Assembly (NCBI GenBank): GCA_022561355.1 | Contig: JADFRJ010000029.1 | Span: 1 to 15,506, forward strand | Source of the DNA: Chloroflexota bacterium | GTDB lineage: Bacteria > Chloroflexota > Dehalococcoidia > DSTF01 > RBG-16-68-14 | Length of the DNA stretch: 15,506 nt | Direction of reading: 5' to 3' | Part shown: positions 1 through 6,885 of the stretch, in pieces | How the letters are laid out: every line of letters begins with the position of its first letter | How positions within the stretch are numbered: the first letter of the stretch is position 1 | The notes under the pieces: model-generated | Told to the model about the DNA's origin: nothing | Databases searched by the model: none | Seen by the model: the letters and a program-made list of their open reading frames with translations, nothing else | Program-made: the position numbers and the translations under genes

Positions 1-284
1 CCTGCGTTGTTCACGAGCACATGAAGCTTGTCATGGCGGGACCGATACTCGTCGGCCAGCTTGCGGACATCCGCCAGCGACGCGAGATCTGCTAGCAATA
101 GCTCAGTATCCGCGCCGGTCCGCTCTTTGATCTCGCTCTGCGTGGCCCGGCCTCTCCGTTCGTTCCGCGCAACCAGGACGACTGTGGCACCCAACCCCGC
201 TAGTTCGATCGCCGTCTCCTGGCCGATGCCATTGCTCGCGCCTGTGATCAGGCACGTGCGGCCTTCCATCTCTTTGCTTGTCAT
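1..284 (-). CDS. SDR family oxidoreductase, N-terminal part (runs off left edge)
   Basis: This is the N-terminal 94 codons of a short-chain dehydrogenase/reductase, an NAD(P)-dependent soluble oxidoreductase. The start is ATG at 284-282, preceded by GGGAGGG about 4 bases upstream, and lies 10 bases after the LarA-like stop codon. The Rossmann dinucleotide motif TGASNGIG sits at residues 14-21. An acidic residue follows in LLLADLASL, and the window ends inside the conserved NNAG motif. The style (ADLASLADVRKLADEY, then LVNNAG) is that of the retinol-dehydrogenase-like SDRs. The catalytic Ser-Tyr-Lys lies beyond the window, so substrate and activity cannot be judged. It is the last visible gene of the minus-strand operon and probably oxidises or reduces an alcohol/ketone in the same pathway as its neighbours. 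Confidence 0.9.
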   Translation of the reverse strand, partial: MTSKEMEGRTCLITGASNGIGQETAIELAGLGATVVLVARNERRGRATQSEIKERTGADTELLLADLASLADVRKLADEYRSRHDKLHVLVNNA

Positions 285-294
285 GGTTCCCTCC

Positions 295-1689
295 CTAACC
301 CATCGCGTTCGGTATACAGACGATCGAACAATCGCTGCCGTGGATGCGTTCAGCTTCCTTAATTGCGTCTTCTACCGTAGCTGTCGGGATGAACCCGACG
401 TGCTCCGGGACCTTGGGATCGTCCGCGCCCGCGACAAATACGCGGCCCGCGTGCTTCAGCCGCTTCAGCGGGTGCACGGCCAAGATCGCGTGGACTGGGT
501 GGAACGCAACGCCATTGCGATACTGCTCGATGTAGCCAGCGTTCGTCGCGAACTCTTCGCCGTAGCGTTCCGTGATCTCGTACGGGTCGAGCGTCTCCGG
601 CAGCACCCGGTCCCAGACTTCGGGATAGGCAGCGTGATGCTCGCGGTCCCACTCCTCAGGACAGGGCGTTGTGATGATCACTGAGCAGCCGGGCTTGCCC
701 AGCGCCTCAATGTAGCCGCCGAGATAGCCGAGACCGGACGAGATCAGCGTCAGGATCGGGTTCATGCCCGCGAAGGTCGCATACGGGCTCCAGCTTGGGA
801 CACCATAGATCACGATGTCCGCCTTCTCCGTGACCGCTCCGCGGCGGGGCGGATGTCGCCGCTCTAGGACTTCCAGCGCGGCCTTACGCGTCTCGTCGAC
901 GCCACCGGCCCAGATCCTGCCGACCGTGGTTGGGTTGGCCAAGATCGTCTCGATCTTGAAGATCCGTTTCCCTATCTTCGACTCGATATACGCGCCCTGT
1001 TCGTCGAAGACTTCGTGCATGCGATTGTGGCGCACGGACATCGACATGCCGTCCGGCGTGTGCGTCCAGCGGATCGAGCGCCACGTCGAGAGCCCCACCG
1101 CGACCGACTTCCAGCCACCGGCGAACCCCATATGGCACTGCGCGTTGACGTAGACCGTCAGGTCGCTCTCGACGACGAGACGATGAATCTCCACGTCGTA
1201 GCCGCTCTTCGTCGTGCCGAGGTTGACGATGTTCTCCGCGTCCTCCGCGTCGTGGCACATGAGGCGGGAGCCGAAGCGTTGCACGAGATCCACTCCGATC
1301 GCTGACGCCAGCTCCTCAGTCGTCCACTTGCGGTGGAGCGCGTTGGCGCAGATCAATGTGACCTGCTCCTCGGAGACGCCGGCCTCGGCCAGCTCCGCCA
1401 GCACCACCTCAATAGCGAGCCGCCGGACCGGGCCAAACGATGACACCGTCAGGTCATCGAACGCGATCAAGACGCGGGCGTCAGACGAAACGGAGTCGCG
1501 AATGCGCGGCAGCCCAAGAGGCTCTTCGAGTGCGGTCCGCACATCCCTCGCCTGGTCGGCGGATGGGGTGACAGCGGCGCTGCCGTTCTCGCTCCTCCGG
1601 CTCGGGCCGCCGCCGCCTACGATGCGCGTGCGGTCCGGCAGCTCCACCTGAACCGTCCCGTCTCCATACGGAAGCGCTTGTTCGATCAC
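295..1689 (-). CDS. LarA-type nickel-pincer racemase/epimerase homologue (DUF2088)
   Basis: This 464-residue protein belongs to the LarA family, whose founding member is lactate racemase using a nickel-pincer (NPN) cofactor bound through Lys and His. The start is GTG at 1689, with GGGAGG 5 bases upstream. Family landmarks are ANALHR (H119, like LarA His108), NAQCHMGFAGGWKS (H186 and K194, like His174 and the cofactor-binding Lys184) and H210 (like His200). The LarA signature D-x-T-R reads D79-L-T-V82, and the C-terminal YQxxK-like segment that contributes substrate contacts is not recognisable near residues 305-315. The substrate is therefore probably not lactate. No larB, larC or larE for cofactor synthesis is in the window. 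Its position between an LLM oxidoreductase and two SDRs suggests it epimerises a 2-hydroxy acid intermediate. The family call is firm; the reaction is inferred. Confidence 0.85.
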   Translation of the reverse strand: MIEQALPYGDGTVQVELPDRTRIVGGGGPSRRSENGSAAVTPSADQARDVRTALEEPLGLPRIRDSVSSDARVLIAFDDLTVSSFGPVRRLAIEVVLAELAEAGVSEEQVTLICANALHRKWTTEELASAIGVDLVQRFGSRLMCHDAEDAENIVNLGTTKSGYDVEIHRLVVESDLTVYVNAQCHMGFAGGWKSVAVGLSTWRSIRWTHTPDGMSMSVRHNRMHEVFDEQGAYIESKIGKRIFKIETILANPTTVGRIWAGGVDETRKAALEVLERRHPPRRGAVTEKADIVIYGVPSWSPYATFAGMNPILTLISSGLGYLGGYIEALGKPGCSVIITTPCPEEWDREHHAAYPEVWDRVLPETLDPYEITERYGEEFATNAGYIEQYRNGVAFHPVHAILAVHPLKRLKHAGRVFVAGADDPKVPEHVGFIPTATVEDAIKEAERIHGSDCSIVCIPNAMG

Positions 1690-1703
1690 GAGAGCCTCCC
1701 TTC

Positions 1704-2726
1704 TCAGCTCGAGGAGCCGAAGACCTCCATCATCAGCTTGTAGTTCTCTTTCACGCGGTCCGGCGAGACGCCGACCGACGGCGGATACAGAAGCACGTGG
1801 TCCAGCAAGCCATCGTAGCGCGCGAGCTGCCTTTCGCAGTCCTCCGGCGTACCGACAACAGCAATCTGATCGAGCATGTCATCCGACACGGCCGCCGTCA
1901 TGCCGGCGAAATCGAGCGAGCGGAACGAGTCGCGGATGCCCTTCTTCTCGCCGGCCCAGCCATGCAGGTCGAGGATCGCGTCGTAGGTCCGAGTCGTCGC
2001 ATAGAATCCGATCTGCCGTCGCGCCTCATCGCGCGCCTGCTCCACGTCGTCTGAAATCGACGTGATCACGTAGCCAGCCAGATCGAACGAGTCGCGCTGC
2101 CGGTTCTCCTTAGCAAGGCCCTCCTCGATAGCCGGCCGTACCACTTCGCCGAGATAGCGCCGAGAGTACAGCGGGTGGCCGATGAGGCCGTCCGCTACTT
2201 CGCCTGCGGCCCGCACCATCAGCTTGTTCACGCCGGCCAGGTAGATCGGGATGTCCGATCGAACGAGGCCAGGGCGCAGGTAGAGGTCGATCGCGATGTC
2301 GAAGAACCGGCCCTCGTGCTTGAAGGGACGTCCCTGCGGCGCCGACCACAGTTCGCGCAGGAGGCGCACAACCTCGATCGCCTTCGGCGCGGGGCTCTCG
2401 AACTTGAAGCCGTACCAGGACTCCTGCATCCGCTTCGTGCCCGTGCCGAGGCCGAGGATCGTGCGTCCGTTCGTGATCTCGTCGATGTCCGCGACCGCCG
2501 ACGCCGTATACACGGGCGACCGCCCGAACGCGTACGCAATACCGCTGCCGATTCCGATGCGCTTCGTAGCCTGGCCCGTCGCCGCCATCCGGACGAACGC
2601 GCTCCGGTTATGGAAATCGGTCAGCCAGACAGCGTCGAAGCCGGCCTCCTCAGCCTTCTGGGCGTACTCGACCAGATCGCGAATCGGATCGAGGACGAGA
2701 ACGAGTGATCTTCGCATTGCGCCCAT
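1704..2726 (-). CDS. LLM-class (luciferase-like) flavin/F420-dependent oxidoreductase
   Basis: This 340-residue protein has the bacterial-luciferase TIM-barrel fold. The N-terminus shows EEAGFDAVWLTDF (residues 26-38), followed by GIGSGIAYAFGRSP (58-71) and ITNGRTILGLGTGT (84-97), the usual pattern of F420-dependent reductases and FMN monooxygenases of this class. Cofactor choice cannot be settled by eye. The ATG at 2726 directly abuts the TAG of the upstream SDR, which predicts translational coupling. A second ATG at 2717 (M4) is an alternative start, and neither has a clear Shine-Dalgarno. The stop is 14 bases before the LarA-like GTG. It probably carries out an oxidation or reduction in the same catabolic route as its neighbours. 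No signal peptide is seen, so it is cytoplasmic. Confidence 0.9.
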   Translation of the reverse strand: MGAMRRSLVLVLDPIRDLVEYAQKAEEAGFDAVWLTDFHNRSAFVRMAATGQATKRIGIGSGIAYAFGRSPVYTASAVADIDEITNGRTILGLGTGTKRMQESWYGFKFESPAPKAIEVVRLLRELWSAPQGRPFKHEGRFFDIAIDLYLRPGLVRSDIPIYLAGVNKLMVRAAGEVADGLIGHPLYSRRYLGEVVRPAIEEGLAKENRQRDSFDLAGYVITSISDDVEQARDEARRQIGFYATTRTYDAILDLHGWAGEKKGIRDSFRSLDFAGMTAAVSDDMLDQIAVVGTPEDCERQLARYDGLLDHVLLYPPSVGVSPDRVKENYKLMMEVFGSSS

Positions 2727-3518
2727 CTACTGCGGCAGGAATTTGCTGAACAGCGGCTCCACCAAGTCGGGGCCCTGGCGGATCGTGTGGCCGCCGTCCA
2801 CGCCGATGCACTGCCCGGTGATCCAACTCGCCTCGTCGCTCAGGAGGAACGCCACCATGCCGGCGACATCGCCGGGCTCGCCCAGGCGCGAGATCGGCAT
2901 ACGCCGCTTGTACTCCTCCACCACTGCTTCGTTCGACGTTAGCGGCTGCGCGAGGTCCGTCTTCGTCAGGCCGGGCATCACGGCGTTCACGCGGATGCCG
3001 AACTCGCCCATGTCGTCGGCGGCGCATTGCGTGAGCATGTTCAGGCCGGCTTTCGCGGCGCAGTAGGCGCTCATCTGCCTGTGCGTAAGCGCCGCGGCGA
3101 TCGAGCTGATGTTGACGATACTCCCGCCACCGCCCTCTCTCATGGGTTGAGCCTCCGCGTGCATCGAGCGGAAGACGCCCGTCAGGTTCGTGTCCAAGAC
3201 AACGGCAAACTGTTCGGCCGTGCTGTTCAGGATGTGCCCGGCCCCGCCGATTCCGGCGGCGTTGACCGCAATATGCAGACCCCCGAAGTGATCGACGGTT
3301 GCCGCGACAGCCGCGTCCACCGACTCCTGCTTCGTGACGTCGCATTGAACAGCGAGCGCGGAGTCTCCCAGCTCGCTCGCGGCAGCCTCGACGACCTCCG
3401 TTCGGCGGCCGCCAAGCGCTACCTTCCCGCCGCCTGCGACGATGCGTTTCGCGCAGGCCAGGCCGATACCGGTGCCTCCGCCTGTGATGAAACCCACTTT
3501 GCCTGAGAGGTCCATCAT
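2727..3518 (-). CDS. SDR family oxidoreductase (classical, FabG/glucose-dehydrogenase-like)
   Basis: This 263-residue protein is a complete classical SDR. It has the cofactor motif TGGGTGIG (12-19), CDVT (59-62), NAAG (86-89), the conserved Asn in DTNLTG (N111), catalytic Ser139 in NISSI, and Y152-x3-K156 in AYCAAK. The C-terminal ITGQCIGVDGGHT is also typical. All catalytic residues are present, so an active NAD(P)-dependent dehydrogenase or 3-oxoacyl-type reductase is expected. Two adjacent ATGs start the gene (3518 and 3515). CGGAGGAGATAG upstream puts GGAGG 6 bases from the first, which I chose. The gene begins 12 bases after the peptidase stop and ends flush against the LLM start. The length is normal for the family. 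The substrate is unknown. Confidence 0.93.
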   Translation of the reverse strand: MMDLSGKVGFITGGGTGIGLACAKRIVAGGGKVALGGRRTEVVEAAASELGDSALAVQCDVTKQESVDAAVAATVDHFGGLHIAVNAAGIGGAGHILNSTAEQFAVVLDTNLTGVFRSMHAEAQPMREGGGGSIVNISSIAAALTHRQMSAYCAAKAGLNMLTQCAADDMGEFGIRVNAVMPGLTKTDLAQPLTSNEAVVEEYKRRMPISRLGEPGDVAGMVAFLLSDEASWITGQCIGVDGGHTIRQGPDLVEPLFSKFLPQ

Positions 3519-3530
3519 CTATCTCCTCCG

Positions 3531-5564
3531 CTACGAGCGCGCCGCGGCCTTCTTCTTCGCCGGCGTTCGCCTCTTGCCGTTACGCGAGATCTTAGGCTTC
3601 GTCGCCGGCCGGGGCGTGTGCCGGTCGTACCAGGCCCGTATTCTGTTCATCATGTCGACCGCCTGTGAAGGTGTTCGGCCGGTGTGCGAGCCACCTGGGT
3701 AGCGAACGAACTCGACCTTCTTTCCCAAGACCTTGAGGCCCGCGAAGACCTCCTCGGACTGGCCGATGGGGCAGCGCAGGTCTCCCTCCCAGTGGAGGAG
3801 CAAAACGGGTGTCTTCACGTTCGGCAGGTACCGGATCGGCGAACGGAAATCGTACTTTTCGGGATCGCTGTAGGGCGTCCCGCCGATTTCGTAGATGTCA
3901 AACAACGGGATGTCCCCCTCGCCGAACATGCTGACGAGGTTCGTGACCGGCGCGCCGATCGTCGCCGCGCGGAAGCGGTCCGTGTGCCCTACCACCCACG
4001 ACGACATGAAGCCACCGTACGAGTACCCGCCGACGAACAGCCGCCGAGCGTCCGCGACTTTGCGACGCACCAGCACGTCAACGCCGTCCATGATGTCTTC
4101 GTAATCGGCGCCGCCCCAGTCGCCCACGCAGGCCTTCGTGAACGACTCGCCGTACGTCGAACTGCCGCGCGGGTTCGGCAGCATGACAACGTACCCCGCC
4201 GCAGCCAACGATTGCAGCGGTACCAGCGCGGTCCCGTTCGGGTGCGACCCGTGGGGGCCGCCGTGAATGTTCAGCGCCAGCGGGTAAGCGCGGCTCGCAC
4301 GGTGGTTGGGCGGGTACAGCACGAACATCTCGATCGGCAACCTGTCCTTCGCCCGATAGGTCAGCCGCCGCAGTTTGCCAAGAGCGGCGTTCTCTCGCAG
4401 CTCCGTGTTCGCATCGCTGAGCATGCGCTCGCGACCGCTGCCGTTCAGCGAGGCGCTGTAGACTTCGCCCGGCGCCGTCACCCAAGACGACGAGAAAACG
4501 ACGCTCTTTCCGTCTGGCAGGAGGTCGAACCCATCGATCGCGCGGTCGCCACCGAGCACCTTGCTCACGGAGCCGTTCGATGTGCCAGCCCTGAAGACAC
4601 ATACGGAGCCATGGTCGCCCGCCAGGAAGTAGATGCTGCGGCTGTCGCGGGACCAGGCCAGCATGTTGCCCGGCATCACCGGCCCAGCCACAACCGAACG
4701 GTCCAGCGACGCGCTCAGCGAGCGAGGCGCCCCCGGGCCCACGGCGGGCTGAATGAAGAGATGCGCGTTCGCGGCTCCTTCGTTGCCGTGCTCGTGCCCA
4801 ACGTATGCGATGATGCGGCCGTCCGGTGAGAACGCCGGCCCGTACGCGGAGCCCTTACTGCGCGTGAGTTTGCGCGCCTTCCCGCCCTTCGAAGGCACGA
4901 TCCAGATATCGCTCCAGCCGTGACGCTGGTGGCGGTCGCGCTCCCGGTCCGACGAGAATGCGATCCGGCTCCCGTCCGGCGACCAAGCAGGCTGTTGGTC
5001 GTTCCAGTCGCCGTCCGTGATCTGCTGCTCATCTCCGCTCTCAACCTCGATCGTGCATACGTGCATGCGGCGGTTGTCATAGAAGCCAATACCGTCCTGC
5101 TTGTGGACCATGTCGCGGAGCACGCGCGGTTGCGCCCGTTCTGCGCCCTTCCGATCGCGGATCTCCTTGTAATCGCCAACGCGCGCGACGAACGCGATGC
5201 GCTTGCCGTCCGGCGACCACTGGATCTGCGCCACGCCGAACTTCGCGTTCGAGAGCTGGCGCGGCTCGCCGCCGTCCATCGGCGCCAGGAAGATCTGCGC
5301 CTTCTTGCCACGGTTCGAGATGAACGCGAGTTGCGCTCCATCTGGCGACCAGCGCGGACTGTGGTCGCGTTTGCCCTGTGTGAAGCGCCGTGGCTGCCCC
5401 TGACCGCCCGTAGGAGCCAGATAGATGGAGAACCTCGTTTCGTCCTCCTTGCGCTCGGCCCAGCTCACCACATAGGCGACGCGCTTGCCATCCGGTGAGA
5501 CCCGAGGGTCAAAGACCGTGCGGATCGAATAAACATCGTCAGGGGTGACAGCGCGCTTCGGCAT
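3531..5564 (-). CDS. S9 family serine peptidase (prolyl oligopeptidase/acylaminoacyl-peptidase type)
   Basis: This 677-residue cytoplasmic peptidase has an N-terminal beta-propeller and a C-terminal alpha/beta-hydrolase domain. Propeller blades show TolB-like repeats: SPDGKRVAYV (23-32), WSPDGAQLAF (72-81), WSPDGKRIAF (116-125), WSPDGSRIAF (194-203) and FSPDGRIIAY (245-254). The hydrolase domain has HGGPHG (434-439, oxyanion region), nucleophile Ser515 in GGYSYGG, Asp595 in WEGDLRCP and His627 in GGSHTGR. Such enzymes cleave short peptides or N-acylated amino acids. I chose ATG 5564 because GAGGAG lies 6 bases upstream; the open frame continues to 5639, with another ATG at 5582. The C-terminal 30 residues are a Lys/Arg/Pro-rich basic tail beyond the catalytic domain. 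It heads the minus-strand operon, which is unexpected company for two SDRs, an LLM enzyme and a LarA homologue. Confidence 0.93.
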   Translation of the reverse strand: MPKRAVTPDDVYSIRTVFDPRVSPDGKRVAYVVSWAERKEDETRFSIYLAPTGGQGQPRRFTQGKRDHSPRWSPDGAQLAFISNRGKKAQIFLAPMDGGEPRQLSNAKFGVAQIQWSPDGKRIAFVARVGDYKEIRDRKGAERAQPRVLRDMVHKQDGIGFYDNRRMHVCTIEVESGDEQQITDGDWNDQQPAWSPDGSRIAFSSDRERDRHQRHGWSDIWIVPSKGGKARKLTRSKGSAYGPAFSPDGRIIAYVGHEHGNEGAANAHLFIQPAVGPGAPRSLSASLDRSVVAGPVMPGNMLAWSRDSRSIYFLAGDHGSVCVFRAGTSNGSVSKVLGGDRAIDGFDLLPDGKSVVFSSSWVTAPGEVYSASLNGSGRERMLSDANTELRENAALGKLRRLTYRAKDRLPIEMFVLYPPNHRASRAYPLALNIHGGPHGSHPNGTALVPLQSLAAAGYVVMLPNPRGSSTYGESFTKACVGDWGGADYEDIMDGVDVLVRRKVADARRLFVGGYSYGGFMSSWVVGHTDRFRAATIGAPVTNLVSMFGEGDIPLFDIYEIGGTPYSDPEKYDFRSPIRYLPNVKTPVLLLHWEGDLRCPIGQSEEVFAGLKVLGKKVEFVRYPGGSHTGRTPSQAVDMMNRIRAWYDRHTPRPATKPKISRNGKRRTPAKKKAAARS

Positions 5565-5616
5565 CGCGTTCTCCTCTGCCATAGACGGTCGGTACGGGTC
5601 TCGCTTCCAGCACCGC

Positions 5617-5622
5617 ACTATA
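5617..5622 (-). promoter_or_regulatory. Candidate -10 (TATAGT) for the peptidase-led operon
   Basis: On the minus strand the hexamer TATAGT lies about 53 bases upstream of the chosen ATG at 5564, giving a predicted leader of about 45 bases that contains the strong Shine-Dalgarno. I see no good -35 at the expected spacing. The 8-base palindrome CGCATGCG (5639-5646) lies between this element and the divergent candidate promoter and could be an operator, but it is short enough to be chance. Confidence 0.35.
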
Positions 5623-5647
5623 GCGCAATCGCACCACACGCATGCGC

Positions 5648-5653
5648 TATCCT
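5648..5653 (+). promoter_or_regulatory. Candidate -10 (TATCCT) placed for leaderless transcription of the 5661 gene
   Basis: TATCCT ends 7 bases before the ATG at 5661, so transcription would begin at or next to the A of the start codon. This fits the absence of a convincing Shine-Dalgarno there. There is no clear -35. Confidence 0.35.
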
Positions 5654-5660
5654 GGCGGGC

Positions 5661-5921
5661 ATGGGGCTCGAGGATGCGCCACTCGTCGAGATCGAATCGG
5701 CGCGCTGCGTCGAGTGCGACCAGTTCCTTGATGCTCGCGACTTCTCAGGAGACGACTACGCCAGATGGCCCGTCATCACAGAGGCGTCCGCGGTCTCGCA
5801 GCCGCGTGTCCACAAAGGGTGCGGCGGCCGTGTGGAGCTTGGCGAGGTGCGTCCCGCCTGGCACTTCTGTGATGAGAACTGCGAGTGCGGCTTGGGCGGC
5901 CTGCCCGAGCGCGTAAGCTAG
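5661..5921 (+). CDS. Small Cys-rich protein, putative zinc-binding, function unknown
   Basis: This 86-residue acidic protein is not one I recognise. Cysteines are arranged C16-x2-C19, C54 (in HKGCGG), C70-x3-C74-x-C76, with His51 and His68 nearby. This is a plausible zinc-ribbon-like site for a small soluble protein, although no named family fits. The reading frame is preferred over overlapping frames because it has normal amino-acid composition, a sensible start and clustered Cys residues. A longer overlapping plus-strand frame (5545-5916) and a minus-strand frame (5776-5997) have the Ser/Arg-rich composition of shadows. The ATG at 5661 lacks a good ribosome-binding site but sits just after a candidate -10, so leaderless expression is possible. 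It is divergent from the peptidase operon and 102 bases upstream of the next plus-strand gene. Confidence 0.6.
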   Translation: MGLEDAPLVEIESARCVECDQFLDARDFSGDDYARWPVITEASAVSQPRVHKGCGGRVELGEVRPAWHFCDENCECGLGGLPERVS

Positions 5922-6023
5922 CACACTTCCTTCGACGGCCCAAGACTGAAGCTCCGCTGTATGTAGGTGGCAGGCCCATCATATCGCGCTGCCGCATACC
6001 GATACTAGCTCTGTAGGAATCCC

Positions 6024-6791
6024 ATGGATTGGAAAACCTTACGGCGAGAGAAGCTCGCCAAAGCGGCCGCGTTCAAGCCTGCCGAACGACGCGGGGGAGT
6101 CTGGTGGAACGCCCTGGATCGCGCCGGGGACTGGTGGTATCGCTTCACGAGCCTCTCCTGGTGGGAGAAGAGCATGGTGATCGGCACAGGTGTGCTGCTC
6201 GCCGTGCTCACGCCCATGGCCGCGTTCGCGCTGGCCGGAGGCAACGACAACCCGGCCGCACTGGTCCCAAGCTCGCCCACCGCCGCTATCGTGGTCGACG
6301 CCGGGCCATCCGCGACCCCTTCACCGCGGCCAAGCATCACGCCGAAACCGGTTCCAAACACCCCTACGCCTACATCGATACCGGAGCCAATCCGCGAGGA
6401 CTGTGACGAGCTGCGCGGGGCAAACGACGGTAGCCCGGAAGAGCAGTTCTGGTTCCTGAACAACTGTGAGCTAGAGCCCGGGCCAGAGCCGGAACCGGAC
6501 CAAGAACCGGAGCCGAACGATCCACCAACGCCTGTGCCGCAGCGGCCAACGAACACGCCGCAGCCGGAGCCCTCGATATCAGCATCGCAGGCCGCGGCGC
6601 TTGCGGCAGGCTGGATCAGGAGCAACCCGGCGTTCAGCGAGCTAACTGTCAGCACAGACTCCTGCATCCCGCAAGCTTCAGGCAGCGGCTGGCGCGTCGG
6701 CTGCACGGGAACGACAAACGGCTGTGTTGGCGTGGCATGCGAACTCACCATCTGGGTTTGCGTCACCAACAGCGGCGTTCGGCAGTGCTAG
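6024..6791 (+). CDS. Single-pass membrane protein with Pro-rich stalk and Cys-rich outer domain, unknown function
   Basis: This is a 255-residue protein of unknown family. Residues 1-48 are basic and Trp-rich (WWNALDRAGDWWYRF) and probably cytoplasmic. A membrane helix spans about 51-71. Residues 80-185 are a Pro/Thr/Glu-rich extracytoplasmic stalk with PEPEPDQEPEP-type repeats. The stalk is interrupted by a 22-residue Cys-bounded segment, C127 to C148, reading CDELRGANDGSPEEQ and on to FLNNC. Residues 186-255 form a compact domain with C214, C227, C234, C239, C246 and the terminal C255. The eight outer cysteines could make four disulfides. The start is ATG 6024, with AGGAA about 4 bases upstream. 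Topology is inferred N-in, C-out. It is convergent with another membrane-anchored gene whose outer part is also Pro/Thr-rich, so both may work at the cell surface. Confidence 0.75.
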   Translation: MDWKTLRREKLAKAAAFKPAERRGGVWWNALDRAGDWWYRFTSLSWWEKSMVIGTGVLLAVLTPMAAFALAGGNDNPAALVPSSPTAAIVVDAGPSATPSPRPSITPKPVPNTPTPTSIPEPIREDCDELRGANDGSPEEQFWFLNNCELEPGPEPEPDQEPEPNDPPTPVPQRPTNTPQPEPSISASQAAALAAGWIRSNPAFSELTVSTDSCIPQASGSGWRVGCTGTTNGCVGVACELTIWVCVTNSGVRQC

Positions 6792-6793
6792 CG

Positions 6794-6833
6794 GCCGAGC
6801 TACGCTCGGCTTGGAGTTCGCTTCGCGAACTCC
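6794..6833. terminator. Tandem perfect hairpins at convergent junction
   Basis: Hairpin one is a 7-bp stem (6794-6800 with 6804-6810, GCCGAGC/GCTCGGC) with loop TAC. After 2 bases comes hairpin two, a 9-bp stem (6813-6821 with 6825-6833, GGAGTTCGC/GCGAACTCC) with loop TTC. The first starts 2 bases after the stop of the upstream gene. There is no T run, so it would be a U-less tandem-hairpin terminator or mRNA 3'-end stabiliser. The inverted repeats are directly visible; the role is inferred. Confidence 0.7.
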
Positions 6834-6885
6834 GGCAGGTCTCTGAAGCGCAAGCCACCTAAAGAAAACCGCTGGCCGGCACTGT

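Noticed and set aside
28..684. Plus-strand open frame of 218 codons at the left end
   Set aside because: It spans the SDR/LarA junction in antisense and has Ser/Arg/Val-rich composition without motifs, while the opposite strand encodes clear SDR and LarA sequences.
5565..5639. Longer N-terminus for the S9 peptidase (start near 5639 or at ATG 5582)
   Set aside because: The extra residues are Cys/Trp/Arg-rich and unlike the family; a strong GAGGAG sits 6 bases before ATG 5564.
5639..5646. CGCATGCG palindrome as an operator
   Set aside because: It is only 8 bases, occurs once, and is readily expected by chance in GC-rich DNA.
6005..6769. Minus-strand frame of 254 codons opposite the membrane protein
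   Set aside because: It has Gly/Ser-rich GSGSGSGP-like repeats produced by the antisense of Pro/Glu codons; the plus strand has a proper start, membrane helix and Cys pattern.
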